Source of the DNA: an uncultured Prevotella sp.
Lineage (GTDB): Bacteria > Bacteroidota > Bacteroidia > Bacteroidales > Bacteroidaceae
DNA: 62,427 bases
Assembly: GCA_947169185.1 (NCBI GenBank)
Contig: CAMVOS010000012.1
Coordinates: 1-62,427, forward strand
Direction of reading: 5' to 3'
Below are positions 41,944 to 51,287 of the stretch, one piece after another. A program made the position numbers and the translations under genes. Under the pieces are notes generated by a model. The model was not told where the DNA came from. It made no database searches and saw only the letters and a program-made list of their open reading frames with translations. Each line of letters opens with the position of its first letter. Positions within the stretch are counted from its first letter, which is position 1.

Positions 41944-42606
41944 ATGACGAGAAAACAACGATATGAATGGATACTCGACTACTTCAGACGGGAAATGCCT
42001 GAGGTGCAGACAGAGCTAGAGTTTGGCAGCGAGTTTCAGTTGTTGGTGGCTGTCATGTTGAGCGCACAATGTACCGATAAACGCATCAATCAGGTGACAC
42101 CTGAACTGTTCCGAAGGTTCCCTGATGCACGGAGTATGGCGGAAGTGGAAGCCGACGAGGTGTTGGAATATATCAAAAGCGTGAGTTATCCGAATGCAAA
42201 GGCCGACCATCTGGTGAAGATGGCACGCATGGTGACAGAGCAGTATGGTGGCGAGATTCCCCACGATATGGACGCATTACTGACGTTGCCTGGCGTGGGT
42301 AGGAAGACGGCCAACGTGGTGCAGAGCGTGGCCTTTGACAAGCCTACACTAGCCGTCGACACGCATGTCTTTAGGGTGAGTCACCGTCTGGGCCTAGTAT
42401 CCGATAGGGACAACACACCTTACAAGGTTGAGATGGTACTGACAAAAAATATACCCGAGGAAGACATTCCTCGGGCACATCATTGGTTATTGCTCCACGG
42501 TCGTTATGTGTGTACTGCCCGTAAGCCTCATTGTAACCGGTGCGATCTCACTGGCGTTTGCCCTTCTGCTTACCGAAAGGATTCTGCCACCCCTGCCAAC
42601 CTTTAG
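41944..42606 (+). CDS. nth: Endonuclease III (DNA glycosylase/AP lyase)
   Basis: Removes oxidised pyrimidines in base excision repair. 220 residues with the helix-hairpin-helix LPGVGRKTANVV carrying the catalytic lysine (GVGRKTA), the catalytic aspartate in LAVDTHVFRVSHRL, and the [4Fe-4S] motif C-x6-C-x2-C-x5-C in VCTARKPHCNRCDLTGVC. All four cysteines are present. Its last 59 bp overlap the 3' end of the following minus-strand gene, so the two coding ends are read on opposite strands. Confidence 0.95.
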   Translation: MTRKQRYEWILDYFRREMPEVQTELEFGSEFQLLVAVMLSAQCTDKRINQVTPELFRRFPDARSMAEVEADEVLEYIKSVSYPNAKADHLVKMARMVTEQYGGEIPHDMDALLTLPGVGRKTANVVQSVAFDKPTLAVDTHVFRVSHRLGLVSDRDNTPYKVEMVLTKNIPEEDIPRAHHWLLLHGRYVCTARKPHCNRCDLTGVCPSAYRKDSATPANL

Positions 42607-43027
42607 GAGCCTGCCATCCTCGCATCATACGGCGATGGAAGCGGTTCTCAGCCATTACAGCATCGTAGACTTTCTTGGCAGGAATGGCTTTCATCATCTT
42701 AGAATGATAACGTTGTTCGATTTCCCTCAATTCGAGGTTCAACTTGTCGCACTCCTTTAGAACTGCTTCGCTGGCCTTGTCGTCAACAGGTGGCTGCTTA
42801 GTGGCCTGGCGAATTTTTTCATAGACAGCACGCTGTTTTTGGTGCATCTCACGGAACAACGGGAAAAACTTCTCAGACTCCTGCTGAGTGAGTTTAGCCT
42901 GTTCAGTAACAAACTTCTCCATATCGGCATCAAACTTCTCAGGCGAGAATTTCTGTGGGCCGCCTTGAGCACTCATAGGAAGAATCATGAGTAGCTGCAG
43001 AATCAAGATAATAGCTGTTTGTTTCAT
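42548..43027 (-). CDS. Periplasmic helical protein (Spy/CpxP-like pattern)
   Basis: 159 residues with a signal peptide (MKQTAIILILQLLMILPMSA-Q), then a helical region with LTQQESEKFFPLFREMHQKQRAVYEKI in which the LTxxExxKFxPLxxEM pattern resembles Spy/CpxP and Bacteroidetes sensors linked to ECF sigma operons. C-terminus is Gly/Trp/Lys-rich. It lies four bases after the anti-sigma-like gene. The true start is the ATG at 43027; a longer open frame overlaps the upstream gene. Three-prime overlap with nth is 59 bp. Confidence 0.75.
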   Translation of the reverse strand: MKQTAIILILQLLMILPMSAQGGPQKFSPEKFDADMEKFVTEQAKLTQQESEKFFPLFREMHQKQRAVYEKIRQATKQPPVDDKASEAVLKECDKLNLELREIEQRYHSKMMKAIPAKKVYDAVMAENRFHRRMMRGWQAPKGWQGWQNPFGKQKGKRQ

Positions 43028-43031
43028 ACAT

Positions 43032-43445
43032 TTAATAGCTTTCTGAGAGACATGCATAAATTTCCGTATTGTCCAACATTGCATAATCGGCAGCTTCTTC
43101 GATATAGCTATTGTCAGGTATTGTCGGAGCAACAGCAGCTATAGGAGCTGGCTCGCTTGAGGTTGCAGGGGACTGCATAAAATAGTAGCTGACACCAAGC
43201 ATCAAAGCAAGTGCAGTACAAGCAGCGGCATAGAACCATGGGCGCAGCTGTGTCCTATGGGCACGTGACTGGCTGACAGGTTGCTGCTGGGCAATCTCAA
43301 CCTGCTTAGCCACAGGCTGTTCACGCTCAGGCAACTGCTGCATAAGCTGCTCTGTGAACTGCTCGAAATAGCCTTCAGGAACACGGAAGGGGTTCCTGTT
43401 GCCAACCGTCTTTTTAAGGTTCAATTCATCGTTGTGTTCCATCAT
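43032..43445 (-). CDS. Single-pass membrane protein, probable anti-sigma factor
   Basis: 137 residues. A cytosolic N-terminal 70 residues (NPFRVPEGYFEQFTEQLMQQLPE), one transmembrane helix (WFYAAACTALALMLGVSYYFM at about 69-90) and a short acidic/Ala-Pro periplasmic tail ending YACLSESY. It follows an ECF sigma gene and precedes a Spy-like gene, the usual place for an anti-sigma factor, although there is no zinc-binding ZAS motif. Assignment rests on position and topology. Confidence 0.75.
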   Translation of the reverse strand: MMEHNDELNLKKTVGNRNPFRVPEGYFEQFTEQLMQQLPEREQPVAKQVEIAQQQPVSQSRAHRTQLRPWFYAAACTALALMLGVSYYFMQSPATSSEPAPIAAVAPTIPDNSYIEEAADYAMLDNTEIYACLSESY

Positions 43446-43489
43446 TGTAGAATTGTTTTTTCTTTTTGACGTTGTATAATAACAAAGGT

Positions 43490-44038
43490 TTAATCGTGAC
43501 GCTTAAAAAATTCAGTAATCTTTTTCACTGCAATATGATAGGAGGCTTTCAACGAGCCTTCGCTGGTATCCAGAAGTTGGCTCATCTCGCTGTATTTCAT
43601 ATCGTCGAAGTAGCGAAGTGAAAAAACACGGCGTTGAACTTCGGGCAACTGTGCAATTGCCTCCTGAAGCTGAGCCTCGGTTTCGTCGCCATCGAAATAG
43701 CGGTCAGCCATCAGACGGTTGGCTATGCCGGAATCGACATCGTCAGTGCTCAATGTCTGATTTTTCTGGCGACGCATAAAGTCGAGACTCTCGTTCACGG
43801 CAATACGATAGAGCCATGTGTAGAGACGCGACTCTTGATGGAAACTGTCGAGGTGGGTCCAAGCCTTGATAAATACATTCTGCAGTACGTCATTGCTATC
43901 CTCATGAGTGAGAACAATACGCCGCACTTGCCAATACAACTGTTCGCTGTATTCGCGTACTACCCGCTCGAAAGCCCTACGCTGAGTAGCCGGATTGGAA
44001 AGTTGCTGCATCAGCAGCTGTTCATCGTCTTTACTCAT
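43490..44038 (-). CDS. ECF-type RNA polymerase sigma factor
   Basis: 182 residues with region 2 (QLYWQVRRIVLTHEDSNDVLQNVFIKAWTHLDSF; described as QLYWQVRRIVLTHEDSNDV plus LQNVFIKAWTHLDSF), and region 4 with the HTH (EVQRRVFSLRYFDDMKYSEM then SQLLDTSEGSLKASYHIAVKKI). Its start overlaps the L,D-transpeptidase stop by four bases. It is expected to control an envelope-stress regulon, released by the downstream anti-sigma-like protein. Confidence 0.92.
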   Translation of the reverse strand: MSKDDEQLLMQQLSNPATQRRAFERVVREYSEQLYWQVRRIVLTHEDSNDVLQNVFIKAWTHLDSFHQESRLYTWLYRIAVNESLDFMRRQKNQTLSTDDVDSGIANRLMADRYFDGDETEAQLQEAIAQLPEVQRRVFSLRYFDDMKYSEMSQLLDTSEGSLKASYHIAVKKITEFFKRHD

Positions 44039-45618
44039 TGCAGATAAGGTTGCATTTGTTTCCAGATGACATCGTCGTAGCCATAGACATCAGGCCATTC
44101 ACGCCAAACGCCAGACTCATCGGGCCACATCGTGTTATATATAATATAAAGAGGTACGTGAGGCTTCACACCTACATAACCTATCAGTTTTTTCAAATCG
44201 TCCTTATCCGGATGAGCACGTAGCCAATTGCGGCCCTGATTAGTCTGGGGCTGTTTTCCCATACCGATACCAATACGGTCTAGCAGCCATTCGTCTGGAT
44301 TGTCGAGCACGAAGTTAGCCAGTTCGAAAGGTTTCGATACGCGCACGCAGCCATGTGACAAGGCACGTACCTCACGTTCAAAGGCACTTGGCGTCGACGT
44401 ATCATGAAGATATACAGAGTAGCGGTTTCTAAAGCGGAACACGATACGCCCCAGCGAGTTACCTGCCCCACCCTTCTGTGCGATACGATACTTGCCGCTG
44501 AGCAACATCTGACGCGACACGCTGGCAGGATTTAAAACCTGTTGAGTCTCCTTGTCGACGATATCATAGCGATGGCGAGCAAAATAGGCTGAATCGCCAG
44601 CACGACCGCACACCTCATTCTTAATAATACTCATGGGGATGACCCATTGCGGATTAACCTCCATCCACTCTATCTTGCTGGTAAGCTGAGGACTCTTGGT
44701 TGTGCGTGCACCACAAACGACACGCATATCGAGCAGCTCACTACCGTTATAAGCATAGAGATGGAAGGCTGGGATATTGACAATAATACGTTTCCCCTGC
44801 GTGGCTATAGGCTCATGGCGGCGCCAACGACAACGTTCCATATTAGCAACGATACGACGACGATAGGCACTTGAGGTATCCTTAGGGAGCTGTTGTTTCA
44901 GATAGAGATAGTTGGCATCAGTTGGCTGAACCTCACGTAATAATACCGGTAGGCTGTTATTGGCCACCTTGCGCAACACATCGGCAGCATACTGAGCAGT
45001 GGGCAAATCCATCGCAACATCAAATAAGCCACGATACTGAACGATTCTATTTGAATCATCCTGCTTCTCGATGTCCAAGTGGTTGAAGACACGATGGGGA
45101 TTGACAAAGCCAAAACGCTGACCATAGCAATAGCGCAGGCAAGCCTTCGTCAGTTGATAGTCAAGGCGGGCAGCCACCATATTGATAGGATTAGCATCAT
45201 CGAAAGATAGCGTTCGCATGCGCTTGAGGTCGTTTTCAATCTGTTCGACACCAAACGAGCGTTCCGTCAGCCCAATCTCGCCAACGGTATGCAACCAACT
45301 GAGCAATGTATCAGCCTGCTCGTCAACACCATACTCGTCCATCCACAACAAATGACCTTCATAACAGGCACGCGCCTGCTTGTCAGCTTCAGTTTGCTGA
45401 CGGTCCTCAGCCATCAGTTTCTTGATATTATCACCAATTGCCTGAGGGCTGAAAACAAATGCAGGCGTTTTCATATCAGAAAACGCCTCCATAGTAATCT
45501 CTCTGTTCTTATGTACAGTACCCGTACTACATCCTAAAAACAATAGTACAGATGCGGAAAGTGATATTAGCGAACAGTAACCTTTCTTACCACCTTTCCA
45601 ATTTTCAGAATGTAACAA
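44035..45618 (-). CDS. L,D-transpeptidase (YkuD family) lipoprotein
   Basis: Cross-links peptidoglycan by 3-3 bonds or attaches proteins to it. It has a long N-terminal helical domain (VDEQADTLLSWLHTVGEIGL; LPTAQYAADVLRKVANNSLP) and a C-terminal YkuD domain with HDTSTPSAFEREVRALSHGCVRVS: the SHGCVR motif supplies the catalytic Cys. The start is uncertain. Lipobox LLFLGC follows a basic segment; the open frame extends to ATG 45681, but that leaves 50 residues before the Cys, so I take TTG 45618 (30 residues). Operon with the ECF sigma gene. Confidence 0.88.
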   Translation of the reverse strand: MLHSENWKGGKKGYCSLISLSASVLLFLGCSTGTVHKNREITMEAFSDMKTPAFVFSPQAIGDNIKKLMAEDRQQTEADKQARACYEGHLLWMDEYGVDEQADTLLSWLHTVGEIGLTERSFGVEQIENDLKRMRTLSFDDANPINMVAARLDYQLTKACLRYCYGQRFGFVNPHRVFNHLDIEKQDDSNRIVQYRGLFDVAMDLPTAQYAADVLRKVANNSLPVLLREVQPTDANYLYLKQQLPKDTSSAYRRRIVANMERCRWRRHEPIATQGKRIIVNIPAFHLYAYNGSELLDMRVVCGARTTKSPQLTSKIEWMEVNPQWVIPMSIIKNEVCGRAGDSAYFARHRYDIVDKETQQVLNPASVSRQMLLSGKYRIAQKGGAGNSLGRIVFRFRNRYSVYLHDTSTPSAFEREVRALSHGCVRVSKPFELANFVLDNPDEWLLDRIGIGMGKQPQTNQGRNWLRAHPDKDDLKKLIGYVGVKPHVPLYIIYNTMWPDESGVWREWPDVYGYDDVIWKQMQPYLQ

Positions 45619-45887
45619 CCTTTGGGAACGTTTAAGTCTATGCGTTGAATGGAGTCCTGAATCTTGGCTGACATCAAGCATCGCCCTGTGAGCGAAATCA
45701 CCTCTAACGTCTGGCCTTGTGCCCCTGATATAGTCACCGTCTGACCACTGATTTTGATGACAATATCCTCATCAATTGACTGCTCAATAGCGGGCATTTC
45801 TGCTTCGCTAGCGCTGACAGTCTGAGGGGCCATCAAGGTTAATGTGGCAATAAATGACATTATAAGTAATCGTTTCGTCATAAGCAA
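45567..45887 (-). CDS. Small exported protein resembling a bare T9SS sorting domain
   Basis: 106 residues: signal peptide (MLMTKRLLIMSFIATLTLMA, cleavage near VSA), a short linker, then a beta-rich domain (VTISGAQGQTLEVISLTGRCL and INGD-less IDLNVPKGCYILKIGKVVRKVTV). The last third closely fits the Por secretion-system type A C-terminal domain (a PKGxYIxxI...KxxV ending), so cargo seems absent. Such bare domains might be degenerate substrates, or a small secreted product. It heads the sigma-factor operon, overlapping the transpeptidase start. Confidence 0.65.
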   Translation of the reverse strand: MLMTKRLLIMSFIATLTLMAPQTVSASEAEMPAIEQSIDEDIVIKISGQTVTISGAQGQTLEVISLTGRCLMSAKIQDSIQRIDLNVPKGCYILKIGKVVRKVTVR

Positions 45888-45905
45888 TCTCAGTTATAGT
45901 TTGTG

Positions 45906-45913
45906 CAAATTTA
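45906..45913 (-). promoter_or_regulatory. -7 element (TAAATTTG) of the ECF sigma operon
   Basis: CAAATTTA on the plus strand, 18 bp upstream of the first gene's ATG. Confidence 0.65.
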
Positions 45914-45946
45914 GGAATTTTCTTCGAAACTTCCAAACTTTTTGAG

Positions 45947-45982
45947 AAAAAAATGCATTTTAAACGTCAAAAATAGCATTTT
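45947..45982 (-). terminator. Possible terminator at the rnz 3' end
   Basis: On the minus strand AAAATGC (45982-45976) pairs with GCATTTT (45956-45950) and runs into further T residues to 45947. The first arm lies in the last codons of rnz. The stem is only 7 bp. Confidence 0.45.
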
Positions 45983-46874
45983 CGTCCGTCAAACACGTAT
46001 TTTCGAACACCTCTTGAGCCTCACGAAGCAATATTTGCTCATCCTCGTAACGCGAAGAATAATGCCCTAACAGCAACTGTCTCACCCCAGCCTCACGAGC
46101 TACTAACGCAGCCTGTCGTGCTGTGGAATGATAATACTTCTGGGCCATCAACAGATTATCCTCACCATAGGTGCTTTCATGATAAAGCGTCGAAACACCT
46201 TTAATCCGTTCGTGTAGCGATGGAATATAGCGTGTATCACTACAATAGGCATAGCTACGAGCTGGATCTGCAGGTTCCACAAGACGTTCATTCCTGACTA
46301 ATTCACCATCAGGGGATGTCCAGTCAGCACCAGCCTTGATATTATTAATCTGGCTTGTCGGAATCTGATAGAAATCAATCATGTCACGACGGATATGAGG
46401 CATCGAGGCTTTCTCGCGGAACAGAAAGCCACAACAGGGCATCCGATGTTCCAAAGGAATGGTTTCGATAGTAAGCGAGCGGTCTTCATAGATGATCTGT
46501 TGTTGCGTGGTATCGACAGCATGAAAATCCACTTCGTAGTCGAAATCGTGGCAAAACAGTCGCATCTGCTGTTTCAGCATATCCTCCAGAGCAGCAGGAG
46601 CATAGATAGCCAGGCGGGCAGTACGTCCAAGAAGTCCAAACGTGCTCAACAAACCTATCAGCCCAAAACAATGGTCACCATGCAGATGGGTAATCAGCAC
46701 AGCACTAATCTTGGTAAAACGCAAACGCGAACGGCGCAGCTGCACCTGAGTTCCTTCACCACAATCCACCAAGAACAGCTTACCCCTGATTTCAACAACT
46801 TGTGCAGAGGCATTGTGATGCAAGGTTGGCAATGCGCTGCCACACCCTAAGATATGAACTCTAAACGGTTCCAA
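45960..46874 (-). CDS. rnz: Ribonuclease Z
   Basis: tRNA 3'-processing endonuclease of the metallo-beta-lactamase family. 304 residues, with LGCGSALPT near the N-terminus, the zinc motif THLHGDHCFGL (His63, His65, Asp67, His68) and downstream histidines HRMPCCGFLF and LGHYSSRY. tRNAs here such as tRNA-Arg lack encoded CCA, so tRNase Z is needed. The gene lies 19 bases after a lipoprotein gene and may belong to the mazG transcript. Confidence 0.95.
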   Translation of the reverse strand: MEPFRVHILGCGSALPTLHHNASAQVVEIRGKLFLVDCGEGTQVQLRRSRLRFTKISAVLITHLHGDHCFGLIGLLSTFGLLGRTARLAIYAPAALEDMLKQQMRLFCHDFDYEVDFHAVDTTQQQIIYEDRSLTIETIPLEHRMPCCGFLFREKASMPHIRRDMIDFYQIPTSQINNIKAGADWTSPDGELVRNERLVEPADPARSYAYCSDTRYIPSLHERIKGVSTLYHESTYGEDNLLMAQKYYHSTARQAALVAREAGVRQLLLGHYSSRYEDEQILLREAQEVFENTCLTDENAIFDV

Positions 46875-46893
46875 ACATCAACAGAATTAGTAA

Positions 46894-47562
46894 TTACATA
46901 AAGAATTCACTCTGGGCATCCTCCAAGTCGACATCCATACCATAAGTTTCCTTGGGTTTCTGTCGAGTGTATTCAAATGTATCATCAGCATCCTTAAAAA
47001 TCAAAGAATCAGGAGACAGTTTTATCAAATCATATAGATAAACCTCTTCTTCCTCAGTTCCGCCTTCACGAACCAACACGATTTCCAGTTTGCCTCGTGT
47101 CAGTTTCCAGGTCTTATAGATGACGGAATTTTGTTCAATACTTTCAGCAATACCACCCTCTTTGAGTACAATACCCACCTCATCACTACCGTCAATAGGA
47201 TTCGGCATAACCCAATTACCTAAAAGAGCAACTTGGTTAACAACCATTGTTGCTACAGTATGATCGTCGTTGGCGAGGACTGCCATACGGTCGCCCACCT
47301 GAAGTCCGCCAAATACTTGTCCATTTTCGCGTGCACTCGTAAGGTCCAACTGAAGCGTATCGCCAGTATCTGTAATCAGCTGAAGTGTGTTCATGGAAGT
47401 CTCCACCCCACAAACACCAAACAAAGTCGGATCAGCCTTTGCAGAATAAGCTGAGTCACCATTATCAAAAGGCACATTTATCGACTTGTTACCACAACTG
47501 CCAAGCAGAACCATCAAAGCAGACAGAACACATAAAAAAGATAATTTCTTCATCATATTCAT
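46894..47562 (-). CDS. Lipocalin-like lipoprotein
   Basis: 222 residues. Lipoprotein signal peptide with lipobox LLGSC, then a beta-rich region (LQLITDTGDTLQLDLTSARENGQVFGGLQVGDRMAVL) and a WVMPNPIDGSDEVGIVLKEGG-type lipocalin-like domain recognised in many Bacteroidales lipoproteins: a calycin fold is likely. The start overlaps the mazG stop by four bases (ATGA). Function unknown; perhaps envelope ligand binding. Confidence 0.75.
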   Translation of the reverse strand: MNMMKKLSFLCVLSALMVLLGSCGNKSINVPFDNGDSAYSAKADPTLFGVCGVETSMNTLQLITDTGDTLQLDLTSARENGQVFGGLQVGDRMAVLANDDHTVATMVVNQVALLGNWVMPNPIDGSDEVGIVLKEGGIAESIEQNSVIYKTWKLTRGKLEIVLVREGGTEEEEVYLYDLIKLSPDSLIFKDADDTFEYTRQKPKETYGMDVDLEDAQSEFFM

Positions 47563-48350
47563 TCTTTTGATTTAGCTTCATTCCATAGTTTATCCATTTC
47601 TTCCAAAGACATGGTTTTTAAAGGCTTACCATCTCTAATAGAATGCTGTTCTATATAATTAAAACGACGAATAAACTTCTGATTAGTCAACTCCAACGCG
47701 TTATCTGGATTGAGTTTATAGAGACGCGCAGCATTGATGACAGAGAAAAGAAAATCGCCTAACTCCTCCGTTGATCGCTGTTTGTCTTCACGCCGCAATT
47801 CTGCCTCCAGCTCCTCCAGTTCTTCGTGAACTTTTGCCCAGACATCCTGCTTGTCGGCCCAATCAAAACCAACATTACGGGCCTTATCCTGAATACGATA
47901 AGCCTTGATCAGCGAAGGCAATGCCGAGGGGACTCCAGAAAGCACCGTCTTGTTACCATCCTTCTCCTTCAACTTAATCTGCTCCCAGGATTCAAGCACC
48001 TGTTCTGCATCCTTTGCGACAGCGTCGCCATAGACATGAGGATGGCGAAATATGAGTTTGTCACACAATTTATTGCAGACATCCGCAATATCAAATTGTA
48101 AATTTTCTTCACCAATTCTTCCATAGAAAACTATATGCAACAAAACATCGCCTAACTCTTTACAAATCTCATGCTGATTATTGTTTATCAAGGCGTCACA
48201 TAGCTCATAGGTCTCCTCAATAGTGTTAGGACGCAGCGACTCATTGGTTTGCTTTCTGTCCCAAGGACACTCTTCGCGCAAACGATCCATCACGTCGAGC
48301 AGCCGACCAAAAGCCTCCAATTTCTCTTCTCTTGTATGCATTCGTTCCAT
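47559..48350 (-). CDS. mazG: Nucleoside triphosphate pyrophosphohydrolase
   Basis: House-cleaning all-alpha NTP pyrophosphatase. The 263-residue protein has two MazG repeats; the first holds CPWDRKQTNESLRPNTIEETYEL and EICKELGDVLLHIVFY (metal-binding E-x-x-E-12-28-E-x-x-D), the second EELEELEAELRRED and TEELGDFLFSVINAARLY. The -7 box sits only 9 bases before ATG 48350, so the leader would be a few bases or the start is ATG 48341. A longer frame to 48443 lies upstream of the promoter and is rejected. Confidence 0.93.
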   Translation of the reverse strand: MERMHTREEKLEAFGRLLDVMDRLREECPWDRKQTNESLRPNTIEETYELCDALINNNQHEICKELGDVLLHIVFYGRIGEENLQFDIADVCNKLCDKLIFRHPHVYGDAVAKDAEQVLESWEQIKLKEKDGNKTVLSGVPSALPSLIKAYRIQDKARNVGFDWADKQDVWAKVHEELEELEAELRREDKQRSTEELGDFLFSVINAARLYKLNPDNALELTNQKFIRRFNYIEQHSIRDGKPLKTMSLEEMDKLWNEAKSKE

Positions 48351-48358
48351 AATGCAGG

Positions 48359-48366
48359 CAAAGGTA
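48359..48366 (-). promoter_or_regulatory. mazG -7 element (TACCTTTG)
   Basis: CAAAGGTA on the plus strand. Only eight bases lie between it and the mazG ATG, so the message has little or no leader. Confidence 0.7.
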
Positions 48367-48428
48367 CGACATATTTTTGGAATAAGCAAATAGTTGGACG
48401 AAAAACCAAAGAAAATCCAATTTTCTTT

Positions 48429-48458
48429 TTGTTTTTTCCTCACTTATTTGTACCTTTG
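48429..48458 (+). promoter_or_regulatory. valS promoter TTG-N19-TACCTTTG
   Basis: TTG at 48429-48431, 19-bp spacer, TACCTTTG at 48451-48458, 23 bp before the valS ATG. No T-box or leader structure is visible. Confidence 0.85.
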
Positions 48459-48481
48459 CACCCAATTTTATAAATAGGTAT

Positions 48482-51196
48482 ATGGAATTAGCTAGTAAAT
48501 ACGACCCAAAAGAGGTCGAATCAAAATGGTATCAGTATTGGCTGGACAATAAATTGTTCGCCTCAAAACCCGATGGACGTCAGCCCTACACCATCGTTAT
48601 CCCACCCCCCAACGTAACGGGTGTGCTGCACATGGGCCACATGCTGAACAACACTATTCAGGATATTCTTATTCGTCGTGCCCGCATGGAGGGTAAGAAT
48701 GCGCTGTGGGTGCCCGGCACCGACCATGCCTCGATTGCTACAGAGGCCAAGGTGGTGAAGAAGCTCGCTGAGCAGGGCATCAAGAAGCACGATCTGACAC
48801 GCGACGAATTTCTGAAGCACGCCTGGGCGTGGACCGACGAACACGGTGGCATCATCTTGAAGCAGCTGCGCCGTCTGGGTGCCAGCTGCGACTGGGACCG
48901 TACAGCGTTCACGATGGACGAGAAGCGTTCAGAGAGTGTTATTAAGGTGTTCGTCGACCTGTATAACAAAGGCCTTATCTATCGTGGCCTCCGCATGGTG
49001 AACTGGGACCCCAAGGCGCTTACGGCGCTATCTACCGAAGAGGTTATCTATCGTGAGGAGCAGAGCCATCTGTTCCACCTGAAATACTATGTTGACGGAC
49101 TCACACAGCTCGACAACGAAGAGGCGCTGAAGGCCGAAGGTAACGTCATCCATAAGGACAACAAAGGCTACTACGCCGTTGTGGCTACCACGCGTCCTGA
49201 AACCATCATGGGCGATACCGCTATGTGTATCAACCCCAAAGACCCCAAGAACCAGTGGTTGAAGGGCCGCAAGGTGATTGTTCCTCTGGTTGGTCGTGTG
49301 ATTCCCGTTATCGAAGACCGTTATGTGGATATCGAGTTTGGTACGGGCTGTCTGAAGGTAACACCTGCCCACGACACCAACGACTACATGTTGGGTAAGA
49401 CGCACAATCTGGAGACTATCGATATCTTCAATGCCGATGGTACCATCTCGGACCAGAGCCCTATCTATGTAGGTATGGACCGCATGGACTGTCGTAAGCA
49501 GATCAGCAAGGACCTACAGGCTGCTGGATTGATGGAGAAGATCGAGGACTACGTCAACAAGGTGGGTTACTCAGAGCGCAACCCAGATACCGCTATCGAG
49601 CCACGCCTCTCGCTGCAGTGGTTCCTGAAGATGCAACACTTTGCCGACATCGCTCTGCCACCAGTAATGAACGACGAGCTGAAGTTCTATCCAGCAAAAT
49701 ACAAGAACACCTATAAGAACTGGTTGGAGAACATTCAGGACTGGTGTATCTCTCGTCAGCTGTGGTGGGGACATCGCATTCCTGCTTACTACTACAACGA
49801 TCAGGACGATTACGTTGTAGCCGAGAGTGCCGAGAAGGCTCTTGAACTGGCTCGCGAGAAGAGCGGCAACGCTAATCTTCAGGCTTCTGACCTGCGTCAG
49901 GACGAAGATGCTCTTGACACATGGTTCTCATCATGGTTGTGGCCTATCTCGCTGTTTGATGGTATCAACAACCCTGGCAACGAGGAAATCAGCTACTACT
50001 ACCCCACTTCTGACCTGGTAACGGGTCCGGATATCATCTTCTTCTGGGTAGCCCGTATGATTATGGCTGGTTACGAGTATATCGGCAAGATGCCTTTCAA
50101 GAACGTTTACTTTACCGGTATCGTTCGCGACAAGCTGGGTCGTAAGATGTCGAAGTCACTTGGTAACTCACCCGACCCCATCGAGCTGATTGAGAAGTTT
50201 GGTGCCGATGGTGTTCGTATGGGCATGATGCTCTCAGCTCCTGCAGGCAATGATATCCTCTTCGACGAGGCACTCTGCGAGCAGGGCCGTAACTTCAACA
50301 ATAAGATTTGGAACGCCTTCCGTCTGGTTAAGGGTTGGAAGGTTGCTGATATCGAACAGTCTGAGGCTGGCAAGATTGCTACCGCTTGGTTCGAGGCTAA
50401 GCTGAAGCAGACCAATGCCGAGGTTGACGACCTGTTCAAGAAGTACCGTATCTCTGAGGCTCTGATGGCTGTCTACAAGCTCTTCTGGGACGAGTTCTCC
50501 AGCTGGTATCTGGAGATGGTGAAGCCCGCCTACATCAACGGCGAGGCTCAGCCTATCGACCAGCAGACCTACAACAAGACACTCGAGTTCTTCGAGATTC
50601 TGCTGAAGATGTTGCACCCCTTCATGCCATTCATCACTGAGGAGTTGTGGCAGCACCTCTACGATCGCAAGGATGGCGAAAGCATCATGCGCGACAAGCT
50701 GGAGTTGGCCGTTCCTACCGACGCTGACAACAAGTTGGCAGACAACATCGAACTGGTTAAGCAGATTGTCTCTGGTGTGCGTATGGTTCGCAACCAGAAG
50801 AATATCGCTCCCAAGGAACAGCTCACGCTGCAAACCGTTGGTCAGAACAACTTTGAGTCTTTCAACGCCGTAATCAGCAAGATGGCCAATCTGAGTGCTA
50901 TCGAAGTTGTTGCTGAGAAGGATGCTACGTCGAGTGCCTTCATGATTGGTACCGACGAGTTTGCAGTTCCCCTGGGCAACATGATTGACATCGATGCCGA
51001 AATTGAGAAGATGGAGGCACAGCTGAAGCACCTGGAAGGTTTCCTGCAGGGCGTCATGAAGAAGCTCTCCAACGAGCGTTTCGTTGCCAATGCCCCTGAA
51101 GCCGTCGTTGCTATGGAGCGTAAGAAGCAGAGTGATTCTGAAGAGAAGATTGCTGCACTCCGTGAGTCTATCGCTGCACTGAAGGCACAGAAGTAA
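48482..51196 (+). CDS. valS: Valyl-tRNA synthetase
   Basis: 904-residue class Ia synthetase. HIGH motif [15 protein letters not shown] (HMGH at 50-53), a CP1 editing domain ([17 protein letters not shown]), [13 protein letters not shown], and KMSKS in [14 protein letters not shown] (about 555-559). The anticodon-binding domain and the C-terminal coiled coil typical of ValRS ([24 protein letters not shown]) follow. It has its own promoter and ends at a bidirectional terminator shared with rprY. Confidence 0.97.
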   Translation: MELASKYDPKEVESKWYQYWLDNKLFASKPDGRQPYTIVIPPPNVTGVLHMGHMLNNTIQDILIRRARMEGKNALWVPGTDHASIATEAKVVKKLAEQGIKKHDLTRDEFLKHAWAWTDEHGGIILKQLRRLGASCDWDRTAFTMDEKRSESVIKVFVDLYNKGLIYRGLRMVNWDPKALTALSTEEVIYREEQSHLFHLKYYVDGLTQLDNEEALKAEGNVIHKDNKGYYAVVATTRPETIMGDTAMCINPKDPKNQWLKGRKVIVPLVGRVIPVIEDRYVDIEFGTGCLKVTPAHDTNDYMLGKTHNLETIDIFNADGTISDQSPIYVGMDRMDCRKQISKDLQAAGLMEKIEDYVNKVGYSERNPDTAIEPRLSLQWFLKMQHFADIALPPVMNDELKFYPAKYKNTYKNWLENIQDWCISRQLWWGHRIPAYYYNDQDDYVVAESAEKALELAREKSGNANLQASDLRQDEDALDTWFSSWLWPISLFDGINNPGNEEISYYYPTSDLVTGPDIIFFWVARMIMAGYEYIGKMPFKNVYFTGIVRDKLGRKMSKSLGNSPDPIELIEKFGADGVRMGMMLSAPAGNDILFDEALCEQGRNFNNKIWNAFRLVKGWKVADIEQSEAGKIATAWFEAKLKQTNAEVDDLFKKYRISEALMAVYKLFWDEFSSWYLEMVKPAYINGEAQPIDQQTYNKTLEFFEILLKMLHPFMPFITEELWQHLYDRKDGESIMRDKLELAVPTDADNKLADNIELVKQIVSGVRMVRNQKNIAPKEQLTLQTVGQNNFESFNAVISKMANLSAIEVVAEKDATSSAFMIGTDEFAVPLGNMIDIDAEIEKMEAQLKHLEGFLQGVMKKLSNERFVANAPEAVVAMERKKQSDSEEKIAALRESIAALKAQK

Positions 51197-51220
51197 TTAG
51201 GAATTATTACAAAACATAAA

Positions 51221-51266
51221 AAAAGTAGGGATAGCCGCTCTTCATGAGGACTATCCCTATACTTTT
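51221..51266. terminator. Bidirectional terminator between valS and rprY
   Basis: AAAAGTA (51221-51227) and GGGATAG (51228-51234) pair with CTATCCC (51251-51257) and TACTTTT (51260-51266) with a two-base bulge. A-run on the left and T-run on the right serve both converging transcripts. Confidence 0.8.
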
Positions 51267-51287
51267 CTATCTTTTCTGTTTCAAAGA

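Noticed and set aside
48350..48443. N-terminal extension of MazG
   Set aside because: It lies upstream of the -7 element and is not typical of MazG.
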